Below are positions 18,127 through 27,211 of a DNA stretch of 64,000 nt, one piece after another. Source of the DNA: Sulfurimicrobium sp031426915 (GTDB lineage Bacteria > Pseudomonadota > Gammaproteobacteria > Burkholderiales > Sulfuricellaceae). How positions within the stretch are numbered: the first letter of the stretch is position 1; each line of letters starts with the position of its first letter. The position numbers and the translations under genes were made by a program. The notes under the pieces were generated by a model. It was not told the origin of the DNA. It saw nothing but the letters and a program-made list of their open reading frames with translations, and ran no database searches. The stretch spans positions 1 to 64,000 of the forward strand of contig JASJPB010000008.1 in the NCBI GenBank assembly GCA_031426915.1, written 5' to 3'.

Positions 18127-18153
18127 CCGAATATAATAATCAAAGGAGATCCT

Positions 18154-18810
18154 GTGAACAAATTGAATTTTTCCTTCCTGCATAAACTGTTAGCCGCTCT
18201 ATGTCTTAGCCTGGCCTTCATCGTTTCAGCTCAAGCCGAGTTGCAACAGGGTAAGCAGTACATTCTGGTTTCACCCGCCCAGCCTACGGAAACCGGTAAA
18301 AACATCGAAGTGCTGGAATTCTTTTCCTATGCCTGCCCGCACTGCCACGAACTGGAAGCGACGCTTAATCCCTGGGTCAAGAAGCTGCCCCAGGACGTGA
18401 CATTTCGCCGCCTGCCCGCCGTCTTTAGTGATACTTATATGATTTACGCCAAAATATTCTATGCGGTCGAAGCCATGGGTGTGATGGACAAGCAGCATGC
18501 GGCAGTTTTCAATGCTGTGCATGTACAACACATCAACCTCAGTAACGAAAAAATACTGCTGGAATGGGTTGGAAAACAGGGCATGGACAGCAAGAAATTT
18601 GCCGATATCTATGCGTCCTTCTCGATTGTGAGCAAGGCTCAGCGCGCCAAGCAACTTTCACGCGCATATGGAATTACCGGCGTCCCCGCTATCGTGGTGG
18701 AGGGCGCCTATCTTACTTCCGCATCACAAACCGGCGGCCACGAGCAGATGTTTCCGGTACTGGATGAACTCATCAATAAAGTCCGGCAACAGCGGGGTGG
18801 TAAAAGCTAG
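18154..18810 (+). CDS. dsbA: Thiol:disulfide interchange protein DsbA
   Basis: A 218-residue periplasmic oxidoreductase that introduces disulfides into secreted proteins. A signal peptide with a hydrophobic core (LLAALCLSLAFIVS) is cleaved probably after AQA at residue 28. The thioredoxin-fold active site is CPHC (residues 61-64, in FFSYACPHCHELEA), with the long helical insertion and the cis-proline loop TGVPAIVV (about 175). An AAAGGAG ribosome site precedes the ATG. The stop codon overlaps a potential GTG start of the following response regulator. Confidence 0.96.
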   Translation: MNKLNFSFLHKLLAALCLSLAFIVSAQAELQQGKQYILVSPAQPTETGKNIEVLEFFSYACPHCHELEATLNPWVKKLPQDVTFRRLPAVFSDTYMIYAKIFYAVEAMGVMDKQHAAVFNAVHVQHINLSNEKILLEWVGKQGMDSKKFADIYASFSIVSKAQRAKQLSRAYGITGVPAIVVEGAYLTSASQTGGHEQMFPVLDELINKVRQQRGGKS

Positions 18811-18833
18811 TGTCTAGCCCAGCGGCAGGTAGG

Positions 18834-19478
18834 ATGCCATTCCCTCTCTCGGTAATCCTGGTGGACGATCACCCCCTGTTCCGCAAGGGCTTACTGCACC
18901 TGCTGGAGAATCGGCCTGACATCACCGTCGGAGGGCAGTTCGCCAACTCCGGCACTGTGCGCGCATGGCTGCTACAAGGCGGACATGCTGATGTTGCGCT
19001 GCTCGACCGCGCGCTGGGAGATGAAGATGGCCTCAGCCTGGTGGCCGAACTCCACCTGCGCCGCATCAAAGTGATCATGCTCACCATGGCGGAGGAGGAC
19101 CACGAAGTTCGCGATGCCATGGAAATGGGGGTCGATGGTTACCTTCTCAAGTCGAGTGATCCGGACCAGATTGTCCACACCATTCTCTCGGTTTCACAGG
19201 GAAATAGCGTCTTCCCTGCCCATATCCTGCAGAAGATTGCGCGCGGCGAACTGGAGCCGGGAACTATCAGCAAGCTTTCCCAGCGTGAACTGGAAATCGT
19301 CGGTTATGTGGCGCGTGGTTTAAGTAACCGCGCCATCGGAGATGCGCTTGGCCTGTCGGAAAATACGGTACGCAACCATCTGCGCAGTATTCTGGAAAAG
19401 CTGGGGTTCGACAACCGGGTGCAAGTCGCGACTTTTGCGCTGGAACATGGCATCGCCAAGAAGGGCGACATTCCTTGA
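18834..19478 (+). CDS. NarL/FixJ-family response regulator (orphan)
   Basis: A two-component regulator of about 214 residues. The receiver domain carries the acidic pair DD (11-12), phospho-acceptor Asp58 (VALLDRA), Thr84 and Lys106 (GYLLKSS). A LuxR-type helix-turn-helix follows (about 148-205, LSQRELEIVGYVARGLSNRA and SENTVRNHL). No histidine kinase is adjacent, so partner and targets are unknown. ATG 18834 is chosen because receiver homology begins there. A GTG at 18810 overlaps the dsbA stop and would add eight residues with translational coupling. Confidence 0.92.
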   Translation: MPFPLSVILVDDHPLFRKGLLHLLENRPDITVGGQFANSGTVRAWLLQGGHADVALLDRALGDEDGLSLVAELHLRRIKVIMLTMAEEDHEVRDAMEMGVDGYLLKSSDPDQIVHTILSVSQGNSVFPAHILQKIARGELEPGTISKLSQRELEIVGYVARGLSNRAIGDALGLSENTVRNHLRSILEKLGFDNRVQVATFALEHGIAKKGDIP

Positions 19479-19538
19479 TTGGTAGCAAAGGACTTGTGCG
19501 CTAGTCCTAAAGTACTGGTATTGCCAAGATTCTAAGGC

Positions 19539-19610
19539 TATACTGAACGCGCAAGTGCGATGCTTGTTTCTGTTCAATATATTCAGGCCCCCTCCGAGGG
19601 GCCTTTTTTT
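19539..19610 (+). ncRNA. Candidate small RNA or 3' tail ending in a strong terminator, facing glmS
   Basis: A TATACT box at 19539-19544 is followed after about 40 bases by a strong intrinsic terminator (19586-19610). Used as a promoter, it would yield an RNA of about 60 bases from near 19551 with no credible reading frame. It ends exactly at the 3' end of the oppositely oriented glmS. No -35 match at 16-18 bases is convincing. The simpler reading is that this is just the 3' untranslated end of the response-regulator transcript. Confidence 0.2.
19586..19610 (+). terminator. Rho-independent terminator after the response regulator
   Basis: The stem GGCCCC/GGGGCC around CTCCGA is followed by seven T residues on the plus strand. 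It lies about 108 bases past the response-regulator stop and abuts the glmS stop. It has no T-run in the glmS direction. Confidence 0.85.
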
Positions 19611-21438
19611 ATTCCACCGTCACTGACTTGGCAAGATTCCTCGGTTTGTCCACATCGGTGCCTTTGCATAGCGCGGCATGATAAGCCAAGATTTGCTGCG
19701 GCACAGTATGCACCACCGGGCTCAAGGGGCCGGCATGAGTGGGAAGACGCAGTATGTGTACCCCTTCCTGCTCGGTGAAATGGCTATCCAGATCGGCAAA
19801 CACGTAAAGTTCGCCTCCTCGTGCCCGAACTTCCTGCAAATTGGATTTGAGCTTTTCCAGCAGACTGTCATTGGGAGCCACAGCCACTACCGGCATGTCC
19901 TTATCCACCAGCGCCAGGGGACCGTGCTTAAGTTCCCCCGCAGGGTAGGCTTCGGCATGGATATAGGAAATTTCCTTGAGCTTGAGCGCACCTTCAAGCG
20001 CGATGGGGTAGTGCATCCCGCGGCCAAGGAATAATGCATGCTGCTTATCTGCGAACCGCTCCGCCCAGGCCGCGATTTGCGGTTCCAATGCGAGTGCCTG
20101 CTGCACCAGCCCGGGTAGTTCGCGTAGTTTCTCCAGCCACGCCTTCTCCTGTGCTGCATCGATTTTACCGCGCAGACGCCCCAATACCAGTGTCAGCAAA
20201 AACAGGGCAACCAGTTGCGTCGTGAACGCCTTGGTCGAGGCAACCCCGATTTCCGGACCTGCGCGCGTCAGGAATTTTAGCTCCGAGGTGCGCACCAGGG
20301 CGCTCTCCGGTACATTGCAAATCGCCAGGCTGTATTTATGTCCCTGAGATTTGGCCTGGATCAGGGCGTCGATGGTATCCCGCGTTTCGCCGGACTGAGA
20401 AATGGTCACAATCAAGGTTTGCGGGTCGGCCACGCTGTCGCGATAGCGGTATTCGCTGGCGATTTCCGCCCGGCAGGGTATGCCGGCAAGCGATTCGAGC
20501 CAGTATTCCGCGACCTTTGCCGCATGAAAGCTGGTTCCGCAGGCGAGAATGCGCACACCGTTAATACCCTTCAGTATGGCCTCCGCATCCGGGCCGAAAA
20601 TTTCCGGGGATATGCAGTCACCACTCGCAGCAGCCAGCAGGGTATCGGCGATAGCTCTCGGCTGCTCGTGTATTTCCTTCTGCATGAAATGACGGTAATT
20701 GCCTATCTCTGCCATATCGGCGGATAGCTCGGATACATGGAACTCGCGTTCTACCGGGTTGCCAGATGCATCGAAAATGTTAACGCCAAGTAAACCGACA
20801 TCGGCAATGTCACCCTCCTCCAGATAAATTACCTTTTGAGTTACCGGTAACAGCGCCGACACATCCGAAGCAATGAAATTTTCCTCGATCCCGAGCCCGA
20901 TCAACAGCGGACTGCCACGCCGCGCCGCGACGAGCTGATGCGGCGCATCCACGCACACCACGCCAATTGCGAAAGCACCATGAAGCTCTCCAATTGCTTG
21001 GCCCACAGCCGCGAGCAGATCCCGGCTGGCATGGTAGTAATGGTGAATGAGATGAACGATGACTTCGGTATCGGTCTCGGAAGTGAAGTCATAACCCAGT
21101 GATTTCAGGGCCTCCCGCAAGGCTTCGTGGTTTTCGATGATACCGTTGTGGACCACGGCGATCTCATCCGAGCTCACGTGGGGATGGGCGTTTTCCTGCG
21201 TCGGCGCGCCATGTGTTGCCCACCGGGTATGTGCAATTCCCAGGTGACCGTGGGTATGTTGACGTCCCGCTTCTGCGGTCAGCTCGGCTACACGCCCAAT
21301 GCAGCGGACACGATGCAGGCCATGATTAATGACAACAAGGCCGGCGGAGTCATAGCCGCGATATTCCAGGCGGCGCAGCCCCTCCAGCAGGATCGGTACA
21401 ACATTACGCTGCGCAACGGCGCCAACGATACCGCACAT
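19609..21438 (-). CDS. glmS: Glutamine-fructose-6-phosphate aminotransferase (isomerizing) GlmS
   Basis: A 609-residue enzyme making glucosamine-6-phosphate from fructose-6-phosphate and glutamine, the entry step to UDP-GlcNAc. The N-terminal class II amidotransferase starts at Cys2 (MCGIVGAVAQRN), with LEYRGYDSAG and HTRWATHG. Two SIS domains follow (about 290-420 and 460-590), with GTSFHA, SQSGETRDT and the C-terminal KSVTVE. Its start lies four bases after glmU with a clear AGGAGT ribosome site, so glmU-glmS form an operon. The tiny gap leaves no room for a glmS ribozyme. Confidence 0.98.
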   Translation of the reverse strand: MCGIVGAVAQRNVVPILLEGLRRLEYRGYDSAGLVVINHGLHRVRCIGRVAELTAEAGRQHTHGHLGIAHTRWATHGAPTQENAHPHVSSDEIAVVHNGIIENHEALREALKSLGYDFTSETDTEVIVHLIHHYYHASRDLLAAVGQAIGELHGAFAIGVVCVDAPHQLVAARRGSPLLIGLGIEENFIASDVSALLPVTQKVIYLEEGDIADVGLLGVNIFDASGNPVEREFHVSELSADMAEIGNYRHFMQKEIHEQPRAIADTLLAAASGDCISPEIFGPDAEAILKGINGVRILACGTSFHAAKVAEYWLESLAGIPCRAEIASEYRYRDSVADPQTLIVTISQSGETRDTIDALIQAKSQGHKYSLAICNVPESALVRTSELKFLTRAGPEIGVASTKAFTTQLVALFLLTLVLGRLRGKIDAAQEKAWLEKLRELPGLVQQALALEPQIAAWAERFADKQHALFLGRGMHYPIALEGALKLKEISYIHAEAYPAGELKHGPLALVDKDMPVVAVAPNDSLLEKLKSNLQEVRARGGELYVFADLDSHFTEQEGVHILRLPTHAGPLSPVVHTVPQQILAYHAALCKGTDVDKPRNLAKSVTVE

Positions 21439-21442
21439 GAGC

Positions 21443-22816
21443 TTACTCCTTGGGCTTCTTCACCGGTCGTTTCCAGCCGGGAATTGTGATCTGCCTGGAA
21501 CGGGACAGGGTTAGCTCGCCGCCCGGCGCATCCTTGGTGATGGTGGAACCGGCGCCGATGGTAGCGCCTGCTCCTACCCGTACCGGCGCCACAAGTTGAG
21601 TGTTGGAGCCGATGAAGGCTCCGTCTTCGATCTCGGTACGATATTTGTTTGCGCCATCGTAATTACAGGTGATTGTCCCTGCGCCGACATTCACTTTGGC
21701 ACCTACCGTCGCATCGCCTATGTAACTCAGGTGATTGATCTTGCTATTAAAACCAACCATGCTGTTCTTGAGCTCGACGAAATTGCCGATGTGCACATCT
21801 GCCGCCAACTGTGTACCGGGTCGAATTCTGGCATAGGGGCCAATACGGCAGTCCGCACCGATCTTGGCTTGCTCCAGCAAGCTGAACGGCTCGATCCGGG
21901 TACCCGAAGCCACGTCCACATCGCGCAGCACGCAATTGGCACCCACTCTCACGCCATCGCCCAGCGTGACGCGGCCTTCGAACACACAGTTGACATCGAT
22001 CACCACGTCCTTGCCGCAATGGACATCACCGCGAATGTCGATCCGCTTGGGATCGAGCAGGCTTACGCCGCATTCCAGCAGATTTTGCGCCTGTTGGTGC
22101 TGGTATAAGCGCTCCAGATGCGCGAGTTGACTCTTGCTATTGACCCCCAGCACCTCCCAATGCTGACCGGGATGGCTGGTGTGGACCTCAACGTCGTGCT
22201 GCACGGCAAGCGCGATAATATCGGTAAGGTAGTATTCGCCTTGTGCGTTCTGGTTCTTTAATTGCGTCAGCCATGTCGGGAAATATTGATTCGGCACGGC
22301 CATGATACCGGTATTTATTTCACTGATTTTACGCTCGCCATCGCTGGCATCTTTTTCTTCCACGATGCGCACGACCCTTCCTTTATTGCGCACGATACGG
22401 CCGTATCCGTGTGGATCCGCCAACTCCATGGTTAGCAGCGCAACTTTTCCGATTAACGCCGTCTGAACTAATGGCAACAAGGTTTCGGCCCGGATCAAGG
22501 GTACATCGCCGTATAGCACCAGCGTCACATGATCGCTATTGAGGTAAGCAGATGCCTGTTGTACGGCGTGTCCGGTGCCCAACTGCGGTTGCTGCAGCAC
22601 CATGCGTATCGAACCATCGGAAATGGCCTCGGGTACCGATTCGCCGCCATGACCGTAAACCACACAAATTTGCGCAGGGTCAAGTGCTTTTGCGGTATTC
22701 AATGCGTGTTGCAGCAAGGATCTCCCAGCGAGCTCGTGCAACACTTTCGGGCGTTCCGACATCATGCGGGTGCCTTTTCCGGCGGCGAGGATAACGATGT
22801 CTAGTGGTAGTGGCAT
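21443..22816 (-). CDS. glmU: Bifunctional GlmU: glucosamine-1-phosphate acetyltransferase / GlcNAc-1-P uridylyltransferase
   Basis: A 457-residue enzyme forming UDP-GlcNAc for peptidoglycan and LPS. The N-terminal nucleotidyltransferase has LAAGKGTRM (about residues 9-17) and the QPQLGTGHAV motif. The C-terminal left-handed beta-helix (about 255-440) carries hexapeptide repeats and the acetyltransferase region NHLSYIGDATVG, GTITCNYDG. ATG 22816 is used (the E. coli enzyme is 456 residues); a TTG further upstream is unlikely. A TATAAT box lies 24 bases upstream, next to the atp terminator. Confidence 0.98.
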   Translation of the reverse strand: MPLPLDIVILAAGKGTRMMSERPKVLHELAGRSLLQHALNTAKALDPAQICVVYGHGGESVPEAISDGSIRMVLQQPQLGTGHAVQQASAYLNSDHVTLVLYGDVPLIRAETLLPLVQTALIGKVALLTMELADPHGYGRIVRNKGRVVRIVEEKDASDGERKISEINTGIMAVPNQYFPTWLTQLKNQNAQGEYYLTDIIALAVQHDVEVHTSHPGQHWEVLGVNSKSQLAHLERLYQHQQAQNLLECGVSLLDPKRIDIRGDVHCGKDVVIDVNCVFEGRVTLGDGVRVGANCVLRDVDVASGTRIEPFSLLEQAKIGADCRIGPYARIRPGTQLAADVHIGNFVELKNSMVGFNSKINHLSYIGDATVGAKVNVGAGTITCNYDGANKYRTEIEDGAFIGSNTQLVAPVRVGAGATIGAGSTITKDAPGGELTLSRSRQITIPGWKRPVKKPKE

Positions 22817-22839
22817 GGCGGACTGAAGGTCAAAATGCA

Positions 22840-22845
22840 ATTATA
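22840..22845 (-). promoter_or_regulatory. Candidate -10 box for glmUS
   Basis: A perfect TATAAT reads on the minus strand just downstream of the atp terminator hairpin. The -35 position would fall within the hairpin stem and matches the consensus poorly. It gives a leader of about 17 bases before the glmU ATG. Confidence 0.35.
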
Positions 22846-22850
22846 AATAG

Positions 22851-22874
22851 AAAAGGCAGCCGAAGCTGCCTTTT
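22851..22874 (-). terminator. Terminator of the atp operon
   Basis: AAAAGGCAGC CGAA GCTGCCTTTT forms a six-base-pair GC stem with a four-base loop. It is flanked by A and T tracts, so it can work in both directions. It lies 30 bases past the atpC stop. Confidence 0.85.
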
Positions 22875-22903
22875 CCCTGAACCTACTGCTTACGACGCCT
22901 TAC

Positions 22904-23332
22904 TTAATGACCGGATTGCCTGCGAATCCGCTCGATGGCACGAATCTGTGCCACCGCTTCCGCCAGTTCGGCCTCCGCCTTGGCGAAATCCATTACAGCC
23001 GAGCGATCCCTCAGCGCCTCTTCTGCACGCTGCTTGGCATCCATTGCCTTGGCCTCGTCCAGATCCTTACCGCGCAAAGCGGTATCAGCAAGCACGGTGA
23101 CAACGTTCGGTTGCACTTCCAGGATGCCGCCGGAGACGAAAAACAGCTCCTCTTGCTCCTGGTCTGGCACCTTTACCCGCACCGTACCCGGCTTCATGCG
23201 CGAAATGAAGGGCGCATGCCGCGGGTGAATGCCCACTTCCCCGGCTGCCGCAGGCGCAGCGACAAACTCCGCTTGTCCAGAGAAAATGGATTGCTCGGCG
23301 CTTACAACATCCACATGAATGGTCATTGCCAT
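22904..23332 (-). CDS. atpC: ATP synthase epsilon subunit
   Basis: A 142-residue subunit of the F1 central stalk. The N-terminal beta-sandwich (about 3-88; MTIHVDVVSAEQSIFSG, GEVGIHPRHAPF, FFVSGGILEVQPNVVTVLAD) is followed by two C-terminal helices (about 95-140), which can inhibit ATP hydrolysis. Length and motifs match the proteobacterial family. It is the last gene of the operon, 12 bases after atpD, and is followed by a strong terminator. Confidence 0.97.
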   Translation of the reverse strand: MAMTIHVDVVSAEQSIFSGQAEFVAAPAAAGEVGIHPRHAPFISRMKPGTVRVKVPDQEQEELFFVSGGILEVQPNVVTVLADTALRGKDLDEAKAMDAKQRAEEALRDRSAVMDFAKAEAELAEAVAQIRAIERIRRQSGH

Positions 23333-23344
23333 GGCTGGCGTCCT

Positions 23345-24724
23345 TTATTGGATGGTTTTGGCTTTTTCGACGGCTTCTTCGATGCCGCCAACCATGTAGA
23401 ACGCTTGTTCCGGCAGGTTGTCGTAATCACCGTTGACGATGCCCTTGAATCCGGCGAGCGTGTCCTTGAGTGACACAAACTTGCCAGGACTACCGGTAAA
23501 CACTTCCGCCACGAAAAACGGCTGCGACAGGAAGCGCTGGATTTTACGCGCACGGGCCACGGCCAGCTTGTCTTCAGGTGAGAGTTCATCCATACCCAGA
23601 ATCGCGATAATGTCACGCAGTTCCTTGTAACGCTGCAACGTCGACTGCACGGCGCGCGCCACGGTGTAGTGCTCCTCGCCCACAACCAGAGGGTCGAGCT
23701 GACGCGAGGTGGAGTCCAGCGGATCCACGGCGGGATAAATTCCCAGCTCGGCTACCTGGCGCGACAGCACCACGGTTGCATCCAGGTGCGCAAAGGTCGT
23801 GGCAGGTGACGGGTCGGTCAAGTCATCCGCAGGCACATACACGGCCTGGATCGAAGTAATGGAACCCTTCTTGGTGGAAGTAATGCGCTCTTGCAGGCGA
23901 CCCATTTCTTCTGCCAAGGTCGGCTGGTAGCCCACCGCGGACGGCATCCGGCCCAGCAGAGCGGAAACTTCGGTTCCGGCCAGGGTATAGCGGTAAATAT
24001 TGTCGATGAACAGCAGCACGTCACGACCTTCATCACGGAAATATTCTGCCATGGTCAAGCCGGTCAGGGCCACGCGCAGACGGTTGCCCGGGGGTTCGTT
24101 CATCTGGCCGTAAACCAGGGAAACCTTGTCCAGCACGCCGCCTTCTTTCATTTCGTGATAGAAGTCGTTGCCCTCACGAGTACGTTCGCCTACGCCGGCG
24201 AACACGGAATAACCACTGTGCTCCACCGCGATGTTGCGGATCAGTTCCATCATGTTCACGGTCTTGCCTACGCCGGCACCACCGAACAGGCCGACCTTGC
24301 CGCCCTTGGCGAAGGGACAAATCAGATCGATCACCTTGATACCGGTTTCCAGCAATTCGTTGGAAGCCGCCAGCTCGTCGAAGGCAGGTGCCTTGCGGTG
24401 AATACCCCAGCTTACTTCATTTCCAATGGGTCCCAGTTCATCGATCGGGTTACCCAGCACGTCCATGATGCGGCCCAATGTCTTGGTCCCCACCGGCACG
24501 GAAATCGCGCCGCCGGTGCCGCTCACTGCCATTCCGCGGCGCAGGCCATCGGTGCTGCCCATCGCGATCGAACGCACTATGCCGTCACCCAGTTGCTGCT
24601 GCACTTCCAGGGTGAGGCCGACTTCTTCCATCTTTAAGGCGTCATATACCTTGGGCATCGCATCGCGCGGGAATTCCACGTCCACGACCGGCCCAATGAT
24701 TTGCACCACTTTACCTTGGCTCAT
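23345..24724 (-). CDS. atpD: ATP synthase beta subunit (catalytic)
   Basis: A 459-residue catalytic F1 subunit. Walker A is GGAGVGKT (residues 148-155). The catalytic Glu region is GERTREGNDF, Walker B is VLLFIDNIYRYT, and the family signature occurs as PAVDPLDSTS. All catalytic residues appear intact. It lies between atpG and atpC, as in other bacteria. The conventional signature region reads DNIYRYTLAG where many species have DNIYRFTLAG, a conservative Tyr/Phe change. Confidence 0.98.
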   Translation of the reverse strand: MSQGKVVQIIGPVVDVEFPRDAMPKVYDALKMEEVGLTLEVQQQLGDGIVRSIAMGSTDGLRRGMAVSGTGGAISVPVGTKTLGRIMDVLGNPIDELGPIGNEVSWGIHRKAPAFDELAASNELLETGIKVIDLICPFAKGGKVGLFGGAGVGKTVNMMELIRNIAVEHSGYSVFAGVGERTREGNDFYHEMKEGGVLDKVSLVYGQMNEPPGNRLRVALTGLTMAEYFRDEGRDVLLFIDNIYRYTLAGTEVSALLGRMPSAVGYQPTLAEEMGRLQERITSTKKGSITSIQAVYVPADDLTDPSPATTFAHLDATVVLSRQVAELGIYPAVDPLDSTSRQLDPLVVGEEHYTVARAVQSTLQRYKELRDIIAILGMDELSPEDKLAVARARKIQRFLSQPFFVAEVFTGSPGKFVSLKDTLAGFKGIVNGDYDNLPEQAFYMVGGIEEAVEKAKTIQ

Positions 24725-24761
24725 TTTCTATCCTCGATACTATTGATTCTTTAAGATCCGG

Positions 24762-25625
24762 TTAAACCGCAGCTGCACCAGCCACGATCTCGGACAGCTC
24801 TTTGGTAATCGCTGCCTGACGGGTCTTGTTGTAGATCAGTTTGAGCTCGTCGATGACGTTACCGGCGTTGTCGGACGCCGATTTCATCGCCACCATGCGG
24901 GCACTTTGTTCGGATGCCATGTTTTCCGCCACTGCCTGGTACACCAGCGCTTCGATATAGCGGGTCATGAGATCGTCGATGACCGACTTTGCATCAGGTT
25001 CGTAGATGTAATCCCAATGGCCCTTTGCGGCGCCAAGCTCCTCACCGGAGAGCGGCAGGATTTTTTCCAGGACCGGCTCCTGTTTCATGGTGTTGATGAA
25101 ACGGGTGTATCCCAGATAGAGTTCATCGATGTGGCCGTCAATATAGGCATCAAGCATAACCTTCACCGGACCGATCAATTTTTCCAGATGCGGCGTGTCG
25201 CCCAGGCCGGTAATGTGGGAAAGCACGCTCCCCCCCATGCGTTGCAGGAAGCCAAACCCCTTGCCGCCGAGGGCGCATGCATCCACGCCCACGCCAGCGC
25301 TTTCCCATTTCTTGATCTGGTTAAGCACCATGCGGGTCACGTTGGTGTTGAGGCCACCGCACAAGCCCTTGTCCGAAGTCACCATGATGACACCCACGCG
25401 TTTCAGACCCTCGCGATGAACCAGGAAGGCATGCTTGTACTCGGGGTGAGCATGACTCAAGTGGGCCGCAACGGTACGAATCTTTTCGCCATAGGGACGG
25501 GAGGCGCGCATCCTTTCCTGCGCCTTGCGCATTTTGGATGCTGCCACCATTTCCATAGCGCGGGTGATCTTCTGGGTATTCTGGACACTCTTGATCTTGG
25601 TCCGAATCTCTTTTCCGCTCGCCAT
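24762..25625 (-). CDS. atpG: ATP synthase gamma subunit
   Basis: A 287-residue rotor subunit of F1. The long N-terminal helix (GKEIRTKIKSVQNTQKITRA, about 4-23) and the C-terminal helix (YNKTRQAAITKELSEIVAGA) form the coiled-coil shaft that turns inside the alpha3beta3 ring. The Rossmann-like middle part includes VTSDKGLCGGLN. Length and sequence match proteobacterial AtpG. Confidence 0.97.
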   Translation of the reverse strand: MASGKEIRTKIKSVQNTQKITRAMEMVAASKMRKAQERMRASRPYGEKIRTVAAHLSHAHPEYKHAFLVHREGLKRVGVIMVTSDKGLCGGLNTNVTRMVLNQIKKWESAGVGVDACALGGKGFGFLQRMGGSVLSHITGLGDTPHLEKLIGPVKVMLDAYIDGHIDELYLGYTRFINTMKQEPVLEKILPLSGEELGAAKGHWDYIYEPDAKSVIDDLMTRYIEALVYQAVAENMASEQSARMVAMKSASDNAGNVIDELKLIYNKTRQAAITKELSEIVAGAAAV

Positions 25626-25657
25626 TATTCAGTCCTAACTCTATGTTCCATGACGAT

Positions 25658-27199
25658 TTAGTAAACCGCGCTGGCCTTGAACTCTTCGATTGCGCCAGTC
25701 AGGGTTTTCTCGCTTTCGGCGTTCACATCGCGCTCATTCTCGATCGTGTGCATCAGGGCGCCGTGCTTGCTCTTGATGAATGCCTGTAGCGCAGCCTCAA
25801 AAGCCAAGGCCTTTTTCACGTCCACATCGTCCATGTAACCCTTGTTGACCGCGAACAGCGTGACCGCCATTTCCGAGATCGACATTGGGGCATACTGGTT
25901 CTGCTTCATCAATTCGGTTACCAGCTTGCCGCGCTCCAACTGCTTGCGGGTCGCTTCGTCAAGGTCGGAGGCGAACTGGGCGAATGCCGCCAATTCGCGA
26001 TACTGCGCCAGCGCCAGACGAATACCGCCACCCAGTTTCTTGATCGCCTTGGTCTGCGCGGCACCGCCTACGCGGGACACGGACAGGCCGGCGTTGATGG
26101 CGGGACGGATACCGGCGTTGAAAAGATCACTTTCCAGGAAGATCTGACCGTCGGTAATGGAAATTACGTTGGTCGGCACGAAGGCGGATACGTCACCGGC
26201 CTGGGTTTCGATTACCGGCAGCGCGGTGAGCGAGCCGGTTTTGCCCTTGACGGCACCGTTGGTGATTTTTTCAATATGCTCGGCGTTGACGCGCGCAGCA
26301 CGTTCCAGCAAGCGGGAATGCAGGTAGAACACGTCGCCCGGATAAGCTTCGCGGCCGGGCGGACGGCGCAATAGCAGGGAAATCTGGCGATAGGCCCAGG
26401 CTTGCTTGGTCAAATCGTCGTACACGATCAGGGCGTCTTCGCCGCGGTCGCGGAAATATTCGCCCATGGTGCAACCGGCGTAGGGGGCGATGTACTGCAT
26501 CGCCGCAGGATCGGAGGCCATCGCCGCCACCACGATGGTGTGGCCCATGGCGCCGTGCTCTTCGAGCTTGCGCACCACGTTGGCAACAGATGACGCCTTC
26601 TGGCCCACGGCGACATAAACACAAACAACGCCGGTGCCCTTCTGGTTGATGATCGTGTCCACAGCCACAGCGGTCTTACCGGTCTGACGGTCGCCAATGA
26701 TCAACTCGCGCTGACCGCGGCCAATCGGTACCATGGCATCCACCGATTTGAGGCCGGTTTGCAGCGGCTGCGATACGGACTGACGGGAAATCACGCCCGG
26801 AGCAACTTTCTCGATGGGGGAAGTCTGAGTTGCGTTGATCGGCCCCTTTCCATCAATCGGGATACCCAGCGAGTTTACGACACGGCCGATCAGGGCTTCG
26901 CCCACCGGCACTTCGAGAATCTTGCCGGTGCATTTGACGGTGTCGCCTTCGGTAATGTGCTCATATTCACCCAGCACCACGGCGCCGACCGAGTCGCGTT
27001 CGAGGTTGAGCGCGAGGCCAAAGGTGTTGCCGGGGAACTCCAGCATTTCGCCCTGCATCACATCGCTCAAACCATGAATACGCACGATACCGTCGGTCAC
27101 CGACACTACCGTACCCTGATTGCGCGCTTCGGCCGCAGTGGCGAAGTTTTCTATCTTGCTCTTGATCAGATTACTGATCTCTGAGGGGTTTAACTGCAT
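25658..27199 (-). CDS. atpA: ATP synthase alpha subunit
   Basis: A 513-residue regulatory F1 subunit, identical in length to E. coli AtpA. It has the non-catalytic nucleotide site GDRQTGKT (169-176), the family signature RPAINAGLSVSRVGGAAQ (about 364-381), and the N-terminal helix that contacts delta (MQLNPSEISNLIKSKI). It alternates with AtpD in the alpha3beta3 ring. Its start lies 12 bases after the atpH stop. Confidence 0.98.
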   Translation of the reverse strand: MQLNPSEISNLIKSKIENFATAAEARNQGTVVSVTDGIVRIHGLSDVMQGEMLEFPGNTFGLALNLERDSVGAVVLGEYEHITEGDTVKCTGKILEVPVGEALIGRVVNSLGIPIDGKGPINATQTSPIEKVAPGVISRQSVSQPLQTGLKSVDAMVPIGRGQRELIIGDRQTGKTAVAVDTIINQKGTGVVCVYVAVGQKASSVANVVRKLEEHGAMGHTIVVAAMASDPAAMQYIAPYAGCTMGEYFRDRGEDALIVYDDLTKQAWAYRQISLLLRRPPGREAYPGDVFYLHSRLLERAARVNAEHIEKITNGAVKGKTGSLTALPVIETQAGDVSAFVPTNVISITDGQIFLESDLFNAGIRPAINAGLSVSRVGGAAQTKAIKKLGGGIRLALAQYRELAAFAQFASDLDEATRKQLERGKLVTELMKQNQYAPMSISEMAVTLFAVNKGYMDDVDVKKALAFEAALQAFIKSKHGALMHTIENERDVNAESEKTLTGAIEEFKASAVY

Positions 27200-27211
27200 T
27201 CTCTATATCTC

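Noticed and set aside
21425..21445. glmS ribozyme or riboswitch upstream of glmS
   Set aside because: Only four bases separate glmU from glmS, with a plain AGGAGT ribosome site. There is no room for the ribozyme.
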